A stretch of DNA of 64,000 nt. It comes from Dysgonamonadaceae bacterium. GTDB taxonomy: Bacteria; Bacteroidota; Bacteroidia; Bacteroidales; Azobacteroidaceae. The notes below the pieces were generated by a model. The model was not told the DNA's origin, did not search any database, and worked only from the letters and a program-made list of their open reading frames with translations. This document shows positions 40,736 to 48,195 of this stretch, one piece after another. Every line of letters begins with the position of its first letter. Within the stretch, counting starts at the first letter, position 1. Location: the NCBI GenBank assembly GCA_031260045.1, contig JAIRKO010000039.1, forward strand, positions 1 through 64,000, given 5' to 3'. The position numbers and the translations under genes were made by a program.

Positions 40736-41950
40736 TTAGAATTTATATTGTAATCTCAAAGTAAAAACATTGTCCTTCCTGTCCTCAGCATAGCCTGAAA
40801 CATGGGTCGACGTTTCGTTAGCGATAACTTCATAGAAAGCCTGCAAGCGGGTAGCGTTGCTGATTTTCCACAACAATCCGAAACCGAATGTGCTGGAAGT
40901 CAAATCGGCTTTGGAAGTTTTGCTTCCGGCGCTTACGCTGCTTCCGATTTCATCGCCGGATACTTTCGTGTTCGGGTCGTAGAAATCGTATTTCAGGACG
41001 GCAGAGAACGGCAAGGCGCCCAAGTCCTGTATAAAGATGGCATACGCCCCGCTGAAATTGCGGATGTAAGTATCGCCTGTCGGCAAAGCGGATGCGTTCG
41101 GACTTTTGCTGCTGCTGGAAAGTCCGGGTTGTTGCCCCGTCAAATATTCCGCCCTCAGTTGCGTGAATCCCAGCGCGCTTGCGATTGTCAATTGTGCGTC
41201 GAAGCCTACGTATTCCCGTTTGGCAAACTTGCCTTTGTTGGTCTTGGCGGAATCTATTGCGAAAGCCGCCCCGTCCATAGAGTAAACATTTTGCGTTCCC
41301 TGAAATACGCCGCCATTGTAATAGGATACGCCCAATCCGTAGGAAAAAGCGTTGCCGACGGTTTTTGCCAGCGAAAGATGTCCGATAAAGTCTTTGCGGC
41401 TGTCCGTTTCCTGTTTGATACCGTTACCGGCAAATAGTCCGGCTTCCAGTTTCAGAACATTCCAAGCGGAACCCTTTGCCGGTTGCAGGATGAGCATGGC
41501 ACCCAAATCCCGCTCGTCGGGGAAAAGCGTTTGGAAAAGCGTGGAACGTTCCGGCGATTCGCGGCGGGAAGAAGAATAACTGATTTCGTTCCCGAAAGGA
41601 CGGTCGAAAATACCGGCGCGTAGTTGAAGCGTGTTCACCCAAGGGTCTTTCACGTTCAGGTAAGCGTCTTTGAAGCCCACCCCTTTTTCGGTCACATCCA
41701 GTTGGAAAATGCCGGAAGCAAGTCCGCTGCCGTCGGTAGCGGTCAATTTGAAACGTCCTCGCCGGATACCGATGCGATGGAAAGATTCTTCGGAGTTTTC
41801 GTTACCTGTACCTACTTTCAGCGAGGCGTCTTTTTCGCCGTACTGATATTGGGATTGAATGTATCCCGAAAACTTTACGGATTGTGCAAACGCCGAACCG
41901 GCAGAAAGCAGAATAAATAATAAGATTGTTGATGTTTTGTTCATATTCAT
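40736..41950 (-). CDS. Phosphate-selective porin (OprO/OprP-like)
   Basis: 404 residues (ATG 41950, or 41944 two codons later). The signal peptide is 'ILLFILLSAGSAFAQ'. The barrel body opens 'VKFSGYIQSQYQYGE', with 'RIGIRRGRFKLTATDGSGLASGIFQLDVT', 'LQLRAGIFDRPFGNEISYSSSRRESPERS' and a terminal 'FTLRLQYKF' ending in Phe. These match the porin O/P family that passes phosphate across the outer membrane. It is the first gene of the pst cluster. Upstream are a TACCTTTG promoter and a PHO-box-like repeat, so induction by PhoB under phosphate limitation is predicted. Confidence 0.9.
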   Translation of the reverse strand: MNMNKTSTILLFILLSAGSAFAQSVKFSGYIQSQYQYGEKDASLKVGTGNENSEESFHRIGIRRGRFKLTATDGSGLASGIFQLDVTEKGVGFKDAYLNVKDPWVNTLQLRAGIFDRPFGNEISYSSSRRESPERSTLFQTLFPDERDLGAMLILQPAKGSAWNVLKLEAGLFAGNGIKQETDSRKDFIGHLSLAKTVGNAFSYGLGVSYYNGGVFQGTQNVYSMDGAAFAIDSAKTNKGKFAKREYVGFDAQLTIASALGFTQLRAEYLTGQQPGLSSSSKSPNASALPTGDTYIRNFSGAYAIFIQDLGALPFSAVLKYDFYDPNTKVSGDEIGSSVSAGSKTSKADLTSSTFGFGLLWKISNATRLQAFYEVIANETSTHVSGYAEDRKDNVFTLRLQYKF

Positions 41951-41973
41951 AATTATTTTAATGATTACGGGGG

Positions 41974-41981
41974 CAAAGGTA
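41974..41981 (-). promoter_or_regulatory. Promoter of the porin-pst cluster, -7 element TACCTTTG
   Basis: The reverse complement of 41974-41981 is TACCTTTG, 24 bases before the porin start. Confidence 0.6.
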
Positions 41982-42011
41982 GGGGGCGGGTTTCACAATT
42001 ATTTTAAGAAA

Positions 42012-42033
42012 ATATGACAAAAATATGACAAAT
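42012..42033 (-). promoter_or_regulatory. PHO-box-like 11-bp direct repeat upstream of the porin
   Basis: On the minus strand the sequence is two copies of TTGTCATATTT in direct repeat, exactly 11 bases apart (ATGACAAA at 42014-42021 and 42025-42032 on the plus strand). The E. coli PHO box is CTGTCATAWAW repeated at the same 11-base period. It lies about 33-52 bases upstream of the -7 element, where an activator would sit. Confidence 0.6.
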
Positions 42034-42126
42034 GCAGCAGGCGGAAAAAGTTTACGTAAAATTCGGTTTATATAATAAAAAGTCGTTATCTTCGCACACG
42101 TTGTAAAATATCAAAAACAATAATAA

Positions 42127-42361
42127 ATGATACGAACTTCCGTTACACCGAAACAGGCAGTGATTAATGTTCCCATACCCAGTCATTATATCAGGGAAAG
42201 AAATCGAAATCATACTTTATCCAATGGACGAAATCGAAAGTATGAGAAAAATAAACCGCGCTGATATATCCCGCTTTAAAGGTATTCTAACAGCCGAAGA
42301 AGCCGATACATATCATCAATACTTGAAAACCGTCCGACAAGAATGGAACAGGGATATTTAA
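42127..42361 (+). pseudogene. VapB-like antitoxin broken by a frameshift
   Basis: From ATG 42127 the first frame gives 'MIRTSVTPKQAVINVPIPSHYI', the usual opening of a Bacteroidetes antitoxin family. The next frame continues the same protein ('SGKEIEIILYPMDEIES...ISRFKGILTAEEADTYHQYL...EWNRDI'). The switch occurs near 42190. The two halves together would make a protein of about 77 residues of normal length, so a one-base indel has inactivated it, unless it is a sequencing error. It overlaps the start of the vapC remnant as in intact loci. Confidence 0.7.
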
Positions 42362-42477
42362 TTGATAGCAATTATTGCGGCTACGGCAATAGAACATCAA
42401 TTAACCTTGATTACCCGTAATATAGATGACTTCAAATTTATTTCGGGCTTAAACGTATTAAATCCCTACGCGGATTA
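42344..42477 (+). pseudogene. VapC-like PIN-domain toxin remnant with internal deletion
   Basis: ATG 42344 opens 'MEQGYLIDSN', the first strand of a PIN domain with the first catalytic Asp. After these ten codons the homology jumps, in another frame, to the C-terminal end of the family ('AIIAATAIEHQLTLITRNIDDFKFISGLNVLNPYAD', stop at 42475-42477), which carries the last catalytic Asp region. About 75-80 central residues are missing. A deletion between these points explains the structure. The toxin is certainly inactive. Confidence 0.75.
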
Positions 42478-42483
42478 ATATAT

Positions 42484-42538
42484 ACGCGAAGGCGCGAAGA
42501 ACACTTAAAAAATCCTTCGCGCCATTGCGCCTTCGCGT
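42484..42538. repeat. ACGCGAAGGCGC palindrome
   Basis: Perfect 12-bp outer arms (42484-42495 / 42527-42538) and an overlapping 9-bp alternative, GGCGCGAAG (42491-42499) / CTTCGCGCC (42515-42523). It lies between the vapC remnant and the convergent receptor gene. Related words occur at 5753 and 17468. Confidence 0.8.
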
Positions 42539-42549
42539 ACCTTATTATA

Positions 42550-44568
42550 TCAATACACCAACCGCCCCCCGCCGCTTATCCAAATCCCCGGCTGCGGAAT
42601 ATTCCCCAAATCAAAATAATAAGTATCAAACAGGTTGTTGATATTCAGGAAGAGGTTCAGGCGGTTCATTTTCCAATTCAATTTGACGTCCGCGATGGAA
42701 AAAGGTTTGTAAGGCGTTTCGACGCCGGGAGTTTGAGGATTTTCGTATTTCGTGTAACTTCCCGCTCTATCCTGCCAACGGAATTGCCAGTCGGCGCTCA
42801 GATTTTTACCGATGGGGTGGGAGAGTCCGACGGTAAATTTATGTTTCAGGTAATCCATCACGTAATTGGAAATCAGCCCGCTCGCATCTTTTGTCTGGCG
42901 CATAAACATGTAACCGAGACGAAGGCGCGCGCCGCGCATTTTCGGAAAAACCTTTGCAATATCCAGCGTGAGGTTGGTTTCAACGCCGTATTTATCCAAA
43001 TCGGTCAGGTTGCGCGATTCCCACAACGAATCGGGATGCTGTTTCACCCAGTCGATTAGGTTCGCCCCTTGCATCGCAAACCCGTTTGCCGAAAGACATA
43101 CGACGGGATGAATATATTTAAATCCCAATTCGACGGAAACGGATTTTTCGGGGCGAACATCGGAATTGCCTTTGTGCGTCCGCCCTTTGTAGTATAAATC
43201 GGTGAAAGTGGGCGTTCGCGTCGCGTTGTTCCACGAAACGAATATCTGCCAATGTGGCAGGAAACGGTATGCCGCATTGATGCTGGGATAGAAACCCGCG
43301 TCGTCGGTAAAAGCCGTATTGTAGTTTGCCAATAAAGCGAGATTGAGCGTGAATCGTTCAAGCGCCAAACTGTGTTCGATAAAAGCGGAAAAATTGGTGC
43401 GATTGTCAGCCAGCAGGTAGGGTTTGCGATTGTGTAGGGAATCCTTCCCCAAGTTGCTACTGATAATTCCCTCGTTGCGGATTTCGCCGCCGAAGCAGGT
43501 AATCCCGGCTTTCCACCGGTATTGCAGGTTCAGGTTTAGACCGAAAACATCCGTGCGGTGGAAGTTTTCGCCGGTCGGTTGGTTTCGGATTAGCTGATAA
43601 TGGTCGAAATGCCGACTCCAGTAGAGTTGCGGCGCGACTTTCAGTTTTGTTCCCGTTGCGGCTTTGAGGGCGGCAAACAGAGAGCGGGTTTCGTCGTATT
43701 GATCGGGATAAGCGGCGGAATAAAACGTATTCGCACCGTATTGCTTGTCGTCCAATCCACACTGGACGTCGACGGTAGCATGGTCGTTTACGGAAAAATT
43801 ACTCTGCCATAAAGCGTGGATTATTTGATAATCGCTATTGCGCGTATAGCCGTCGTCGGCGGCGTATCCGGCAGAAAGGCTGTGTGCGGCGTCGCCTGTT
43901 TTGACGGCTTCGCGTGCATTGACCTCAAACAGGTTGTGCATGCCGCTTTTGGCTTCCAGCGCAAGCCCCGTGTCGGAAATTTTTTTGGTTACGATGTTAA
44001 CGCCACCCGAAAACGCGCCCGCGCCGAAGAGGAGGGATGCGGGACCTTGAATGATTTCGATGCGTTCGATGTCGGAAAGATTGAGGGGAAGGTCGAGGTT
44101 GTAATGCCCGGTTTGCGGATTGGTGAGATTAACGCCATTGAGGAGGATAGCCGTTTGTTCAAAAACGCCGCCGCGCACGGCAACGCCCGATAATACGCCG
44201 TTTGCGCCCCGTTGCCTGACGTCCATGCCGACGATGGATTTCAAGAGGTCGGCAACGCTTTCGGCGGGCTGTCGCGCGATTTCGTCGCGCGTAATAATCG
44301 TTACCGGTTTGGCGGTTTGGCTCATCGTCAGTTCCGCTTTGGAACCCGTTACGATTAGTTCCTCCAGTTCCTGTTCGGGAATTGAGTCAGGGGCGAGAGC
44401 CGTCCGGTTTTGCGCGGTTGTTTCGGTTGCGGCGGCAAACGTTAGCATACAACCGGCGATAACTCCGGTGTTAATCACTTTGTGCAGGCTGTTGAATACT
44501 GCGTAGCTTTTGCGGGCGAATCTCCGAAAACGGAATGCCTGCTTTTGGGTTAGGATTTTTTGTTTCAT
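42550..44568 (-). CDS. TonB-dependent outer-membrane receptor, BtuB-like
   Basis: 672 residues. The N-terminus 'KQAFRFRRFARKSYAVFNSLHKVINTGVIAGCMLTFAAATETTA' is an extended signal region: a conserved basic/aromatic stretch before the hydrophobic core. The TonB box region 'ELEELIVTGSKAE' precedes the plug ('AESVADLLKSIVGMDVRQRG', 'VRGGVFEQTAILLNG', 'IERIEIIQGPASLLFGAGAFSGGVNIVTK'). The 22-strand barrel ends 'YYFDLGNIPQPGIWISGGGRLVY'. The size and N-terminus are like cobalamin-type receptors of Bacteroidetes, but no cobalamin riboswitch is visible upstream, so the substrate is uncertain. A 42-bp tandem repeat lies in its upstream region. Confidence 0.85.
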   Translation of the reverse strand: MKQKILTQKQAFRFRRFARKSYAVFNSLHKVINTGVIAGCMLTFAAATETTAQNRTALAPDSIPEQELEELIVTGSKAELTMSQTAKPVTIITRDEIARQPAESVADLLKSIVGMDVRQRGANGVLSGVAVRGGVFEQTAILLNGVNLTNPQTGHYNLDLPLNLSDIERIEIIQGPASLLFGAGAFSGGVNIVTKKISDTGLALEAKSGMHNLFEVNAREAVKTGDAAHSLSAGYAADDGYTRNSDYQIIHALWQSNFSVNDHATVDVQCGLDDKQYGANTFYSAAYPDQYDETRSLFAALKAATGTKLKVAPQLYWSRHFDHYQLIRNQPTGENFHRTDVFGLNLNLQYRWKAGITCFGGEIRNEGIISSNLGKDSLHNRKPYLLADNRTNFSAFIEHSLALERFTLNLALLANYNTAFTDDAGFYPSINAAYRFLPHWQIFVSWNNATRTPTFTDLYYKGRTHKGNSDVRPEKSVSVELGFKYIHPVVCLSANGFAMQGANLIDWVKQHPDSLWESRNLTDLDKYGVETNLTLDIAKVFPKMRGARLRLGYMFMRQTKDASGLISNYVMDYLKHKFTVGLSHPIGKNLSADWQFRWQDRAGSYTKYENPQTPGVETPYKPFSIADVKLNWKMNRLNLFLNINNLFDTYYFDLGNIPQPGIWISGGGRLVY

Positions 44569-44646
44569 AAATATATAATTGTTAATGATTAGTGATTAAT
44601 GTCGCACAATCCCCGCAACTCGTTTTTGCAAGGGTTTATATTTTTT

Positions 44647-44822
44647 CCTGAAAGTCTGTCGCACCCCTACCGTAGGGTTTATACCTTTCCTGAAAGTCTG
44701 CCGCACCCCTACCGCAGGGTTTATACCTTTCCTGAAAGCCTGTCGCATCCCTACCGCAGGGTCTATACCTTTCCTGAAAGCCTGTTGCACCCCTACCGCA
44801 GAGTTTATACCTTTCCTGAAAG
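44647..44822. repeat. 42-bp tandem repeat, four units plus partial ends
   Basis: CCTGAAAG recurs at 44647, 44689, 44731, 44773 and 44815, giving exact 42-base spacing. Each unit contains the palindrome CCCTACCG(T/C)AGGG (sometimes altered) and differs from its neighbours by only a few bases; a part unit precedes 44647. Because 42 is a multiple of 3, both strands stay open, giving repetitive frames (14-residue periods) that I do not regard as genes. The array lies between the divergent receptor and SusC genes. Confidence 0.9.
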
Positions 44823-44828
44823 AGTTAA

Positions 44829-44865
44829 GAACTAAGAATTAAGAGTTAATTTCAGTTCTTAGTTC
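44829..44865. repeat. Dispersed palindrome GAACTAAGAA/TTCTTAGTTC
   Basis: 10-bp perfect arms (44829-44838 / 44856-44865), continuing directly from the 42-bp array. A further 7-bp inverted repeat, AATACCC/GGGTATT, follows at about 44873-44892. The gap 44569-45028 holds only these repeats, a promoter and a leader. Confidence 0.65.
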
Positions 44866-44914
44866 ATTCCAAAAATACCCCAAACAGGGTATTGCACAGG
44901 TTTTTTAACACGCG

Positions 44915-44922
44915 TACTTTTG
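44915..44922 (+). promoter_or_regulatory. SusC promoter, -7 element TACTTTTG
   Basis: TACTTTTG at 44915-44922, with TTG at 44892-44894 near the -33 position. This predicts a 5' leader of about 100 bases. Confidence 0.55.
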
Positions 44923-44954
44923 TGCCTGATATTATTTCAGTGAAACAAAAAAGA

Positions 44955-45006
44955 AGGCGCCCCCTAATAACGATAGCTTATGAGACAACAGAACTTGGGG
45001 ACGCCT
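44955..45006 (+). promoter_or_regulatory. Structured 5' leader of the SusC gene (stem-loop)
   Basis: AGGCG-C-CCCC (44955-44964) pairs with GGGG-A-CGCCT (44997-45006) in a 9-bp helix with one mismatch, closing a 32-base loop. It ends 22 bases before the ATG. It does not match SAM, TPP or cobalamin riboswitch consensus sequences as I know them. Confidence 0.45.
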
Positions 45007-45028
45007 ACACTTCAAAACTATTTAAAGC

Positions 45029-48000
45029 ATGACAAAGGTAAATCTTTTTTTTCGATTTAGCACACTTTTTTGTGTTGCTTTATTATCCGCAACTTTAAAA
45101 ATGTCGGCGCAGAATGTCGAAATTAGCGGATATGTGTTGGACGAGGCTACCAACAAGCCGGTTATCGGCGCAAATGTTTTCCTCACCAACGAAAAAACGG
45201 GCGCTACCGTCGATCCTGACGGGAAATTCACGGTTAGCGCCGCTTCTCTGCCCGCCGCCGTTTCGGTGAGTTACATCGGTTACAAAACGCGGCTCCTTGA
45301 TGTGTATGACGCTTCCGAACCGGTCGCCGTTTTCCTACAGGAAGACGTTAATTTCCTGAGCGGCGTGGTGGTGATCGGCTACGGTTCGCAGAAACGAAAA
45401 GAACTCACGGGCGCCGTTTCGACCATTTCCGAACGGACGCTTGCGCAGGTTACGACTTCTTTCGACCAGTCGCTGGGCGGCTCGGTTGCCGGATTGAACG
45501 TTACGCAAACTTCCGGACAGCCCGGCGCTACCGCAAGCGTCCGCATACGCGGCGGAAACTCCATTACCGGCGGGAACGAACCCCTCTATGTGATTGACGG
45601 ACTCATTATTTATAATGATAACAGCGCGACGCGAACCGGCATTGCCGCCATCAACGGCGGGCTGAATCCGCTTGCCGGCATCAACAGCGCCGACATCGAA
45701 TCAATTGAAGTGCTGAAAGACGTTTCGGCGACCGCTATTTACGGCTCGCGCGGGGCGAACGGCGTGATTGTCGTTACCACCAAAAAAGGCAAACGCGGCG
45801 CGACGCGCATCGAATACCGGCACGAGCGGGGCTGGCAGCGGATAAGCAAAGACGTTGACCTGCTCGGCGCCGCCGAATGGATTTCGCTTTACAACGACAT
45901 CCAGATAGGCAAAGACCCCTACAAAGGCGGCGCGAACGAATACGACTGGAAAGGCGCAGCCCTGCGCACGGCTGGGACGCAGAGCCAACAAATTTCCATC
46001 AGCGGGGGCGACGAGAAAACGCGCTTTTTCATATCGGGAAATTATACCGCGCAGGACGGTATTGTCCGCAATACCGGTTTCGACCGCTATGTCGGGCGCG
46101 TCAACATCGAACGGGATTTGTATAAAAAACTGAACGTGGCGGTCAATTTTTCCGTCGGCAACTCGAAGCAAAACACCCTTACGAACCTGAATAACAAGTA
46201 TTCCAACGGTAGCATTTCCGACCCGTTTAATTACGCCCTGCGTATGCCGCCCGTTGTGCCAATTTACGGCGAAGACGGCTCTTACAACTATGCCAATCCC
46301 CATTCGGAAGGCGATTTCCATCTGGGAAGCACTGCCGTAAACCCGATTTCGGACTTGTTGGAAACCACCTCGCAGTCGAAAAATACGAATGCAGCGGGGA
46401 ATTTCATTGCCGCCTACACGGTGATTCCCGAACTGGTTGCCAAACTGAATGTCGGTACGAATATCAGCAACACCGTCCAGAACTACTACGCCCCGTCGAC
46501 TTCGGCGGTCGGGCTGGTGGTGAACGGTTTCGGGGCGATTGGCAACAAACGCTTCAATTCGTGGCAGTCGGAGTTTACGCTCAATTACGATAAACAAATC
46601 AACAAAACCAACTATATCAATATACTTGCCGGTTATACAACTCAAAAAACATACATCGAATATGCCGTTGCTTCGGCGACCGATTATGCCAACGAATCGC
46701 TGGCGTTCCACAATTTGGCGGGTGGTTCGGGACGGCTCGCGCCCGCTTCCGGCAGCAGCGAATCGGTGTTGAACTCTTGGCTCGGGCGGGTCAATTATTC
46801 CCTGCTTGGGCGGTATAATCTTACGGCGACTTTTCGCGCCGACGGCTCTTCGCGCTTCGCGGCTGACCATCGTTGGGGATATTTCCCCTCTTTGGGATTT
46901 TCGTGGAACATCAACGACGAAGACTTTTTCAACAAGGAAAGCCTTGTCGGTACGCTTAAATTGCGGGCAAGTGCAGGGACGGTCGGCAATCAGGAAATCG
47001 GCGATTATAAATACGACGCTACTTATGCTGCGCGAAATTATTCCTTCGGCGGGAATTTGGTTTCGGCTTACCTGCGCAACAACCGCGAAAACCCCGACCT
47101 AAAATGGGAAACAACTACCGGATACAATGCCGGCGTTGACCTTGGGCTGTGGAAAGACCGATTGGCGCTGACGGCGGATGTGTATTATAAAAAGACTTCC
47201 GACCTGCTCGTGGACATTCCGGTGGAAATTACAAGCGGTTTCTCTTCGGCGTTGAAAAACGTGGGAAGCGTTACCAACAAAGGAATCGAACTCGGTTTGA
47301 ATGCCGATATTATCGACCGGAAAAACCTGTACTGGACGGCGACGCTCAATTTTGCACGCAACATTAACCGCATTACAAGTTTGGGCGAACAGGGTTATTT
47401 CTTCCCCGTGTTTGACGTGGATGTAAACGGGCTGCGCACGCTTGAAGGCGTTGACCCGCTCATCGTGAAGGAAGGCGAACCGCTCGGCTCGTTCTACGGA
47501 TACGTTTTCGACGGGGTGATTCAAACGGGCGACGACCTCTCGAAAATAGCGACCCCATCATGGTTTAGCGACCCCATACAGGCGGGCGATCCGAAGTTTG
47601 TCAACCAAAACGGCGACAACACCATCAACAACGAAGACAAGGTGGTGTTGGGCAACGCACAGCCGAAATTCACTTATGGCTTTTCGACTTCGCTGACTTT
47701 TGCCAATGTCGACCTGTCCGTTATCTTTCAGGGAAGTTACGGGAATAAACTTTACAATGCGTTCCAACATGCGCTTGAGGCGACGTCGATTTACTACAAT
47801 GCCGCCGGAAACCTCCGCAACCGTTGGACGCCGACCAATCCGTCAACCACCGTGCCGCGGGCTATTGCCACGCCCAACCTGAATTTGGACAGCCGCTATA
47901 TTGAGGATGCGTCCTACCTGCGCCTGAAAAATATCACGCTGGGGTATACGCTGCCGGTGAAGATTGCCCGCGAGCCGTCCTTTAAAATACGCTTGTTTGC

Positions 48001-48160
48001 GTCGGCGCAAAACCTCCTCACCATCACGGATTATCGCGGCTACGACCCCGAAGCTTCCTATTATGGGGGCGACGAAACCAACGGGCTGTATCAGGGGATT
48101 GATTTGGGGGCTTATCCTTCGGCGAGAATCTTTAATTTTGGCGTAACCGTTTCGTATTGA
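45029..48160 (+). CDS. SusC/RagA family TonB-linked outer-membrane protein
   Basis: 1043 residues. A signal peptide ('LFCVALLSATLKMSAQ') is followed by the carboxypeptidase-like beta-sandwich ('ISGYVLDEATNKPVIGANVFLTN...SYIGYKT'), the SusC TonB-box region ('VVVIGYGSQKRKELTGAVSTI'), the plug ('PGATASVRIRGGNSITGGNEPLYVIDG', 'IESIEVLKDVSATAIYGSRGANGVIVVTTKKGKRG') and a large barrel ending 'SARIFNFGVTVSY'. With the SusD lipoprotein encoded next it forms a 'pedal-bin' nutrient importer. The downstream sulfonate-type ABC system and sulfhydrylase suggest a sulfur compound, not a glycan, as substrate; this is inference. Confidence 0.95.
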   Translation: MTKVNLFFRFSTLFCVALLSATLKMSAQNVEISGYVLDEATNKPVIGANVFLTNEKTGATVDPDGKFTVSAASLPAAVSVSYIGYKTRLLDVYDASEPVAVFLQEDVNFLSGVVVIGYGSQKRKELTGAVSTISERTLAQVTTSFDQSLGGSVAGLNVTQTSGQPGATASVRIRGGNSITGGNEPLYVIDGLIIYNDNSATRTGIAAINGGLNPLAGINSADIESIEVLKDVSATAIYGSRGANGVIVVTTKKGKRGATRIEYRHERGWQRISKDVDLLGAAEWISLYNDIQIGKDPYKGGANEYDWKGAALRTAGTQSQQISISGGDEKTRFFISGNYTAQDGIVRNTGFDRYVGRVNIERDLYKKLNVAVNFSVGNSKQNTLTNLNNKYSNGSISDPFNYALRMPPVVPIYGEDGSYNYANPHSEGDFHLGSTAVNPISDLLETTSQSKNTNAAGNFIAAYTVIPELVAKLNVGTNISNTVQNYYAPSTSAVGLVVNGFGAIGNKRFNSWQSEFTLNYDKQINKTNYINILAGYTTQKTYIEYAVASATDYANESLAFHNLAGGSGRLAPASGSSESVLNSWLGRVNYSLLGRYNLTATFRADGSSRFAADHRWGYFPSLGFSWNINDEDFFNKESLVGTLKLRASAGTVGNQEIGDYKYDATYAARNYSFGGNLVSAYLRNNRENPDLKWETTTGYNAGVDLGLWKDRLALTADVYYKKTSDLLVDIPVEITSGFSSALKNVGSVTNKGIELGLNADIIDRKNLYWTATLNFARNINRITSLGEQGYFFPVFDVDVNGLRTLEGVDPLIVKEGEPLGSFYGYVFDGVIQTGDDLSKIATPSWFSDPIQAGDPKFVNQNGDNTINNEDKVVLGNAQPKFTYGFSTSLTFANVDLSVIFQGSYGNKLYNAFQHALEATSIYYNAAGNLRNRWTPTNPSTTVPRAIATPNLNLDSRYIEDASYLRLKNITLGYTLPVKIAREPSFKIRLFASAQNLLTITDYRGYDPEASYYGGDETNGLYQGIDLGAYPSARIFNFGVTVSY

Positions 48161-48195
48161 TGAGGAATTATCATTAAAATTAATAATTATAAAAA

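Noticed and set aside
44569-44650. Cobalamin riboswitch before the BtuB-like receptor
   Set aside because: No B12-box-like sequence is visible; the region is the tandem repeat and AT-rich sequence.
44647-44822. Possible CRISPR array
   Set aside because: Units are contiguous with no unique spacers, and no cas genes are near.
44599-44835. Open frames on both strands through the 42-bp repeat encoding 14-residue repeats
   Set aside because: A 42-base period keeps any stop-free frame open on both strands; there is no ribosome site or family support.
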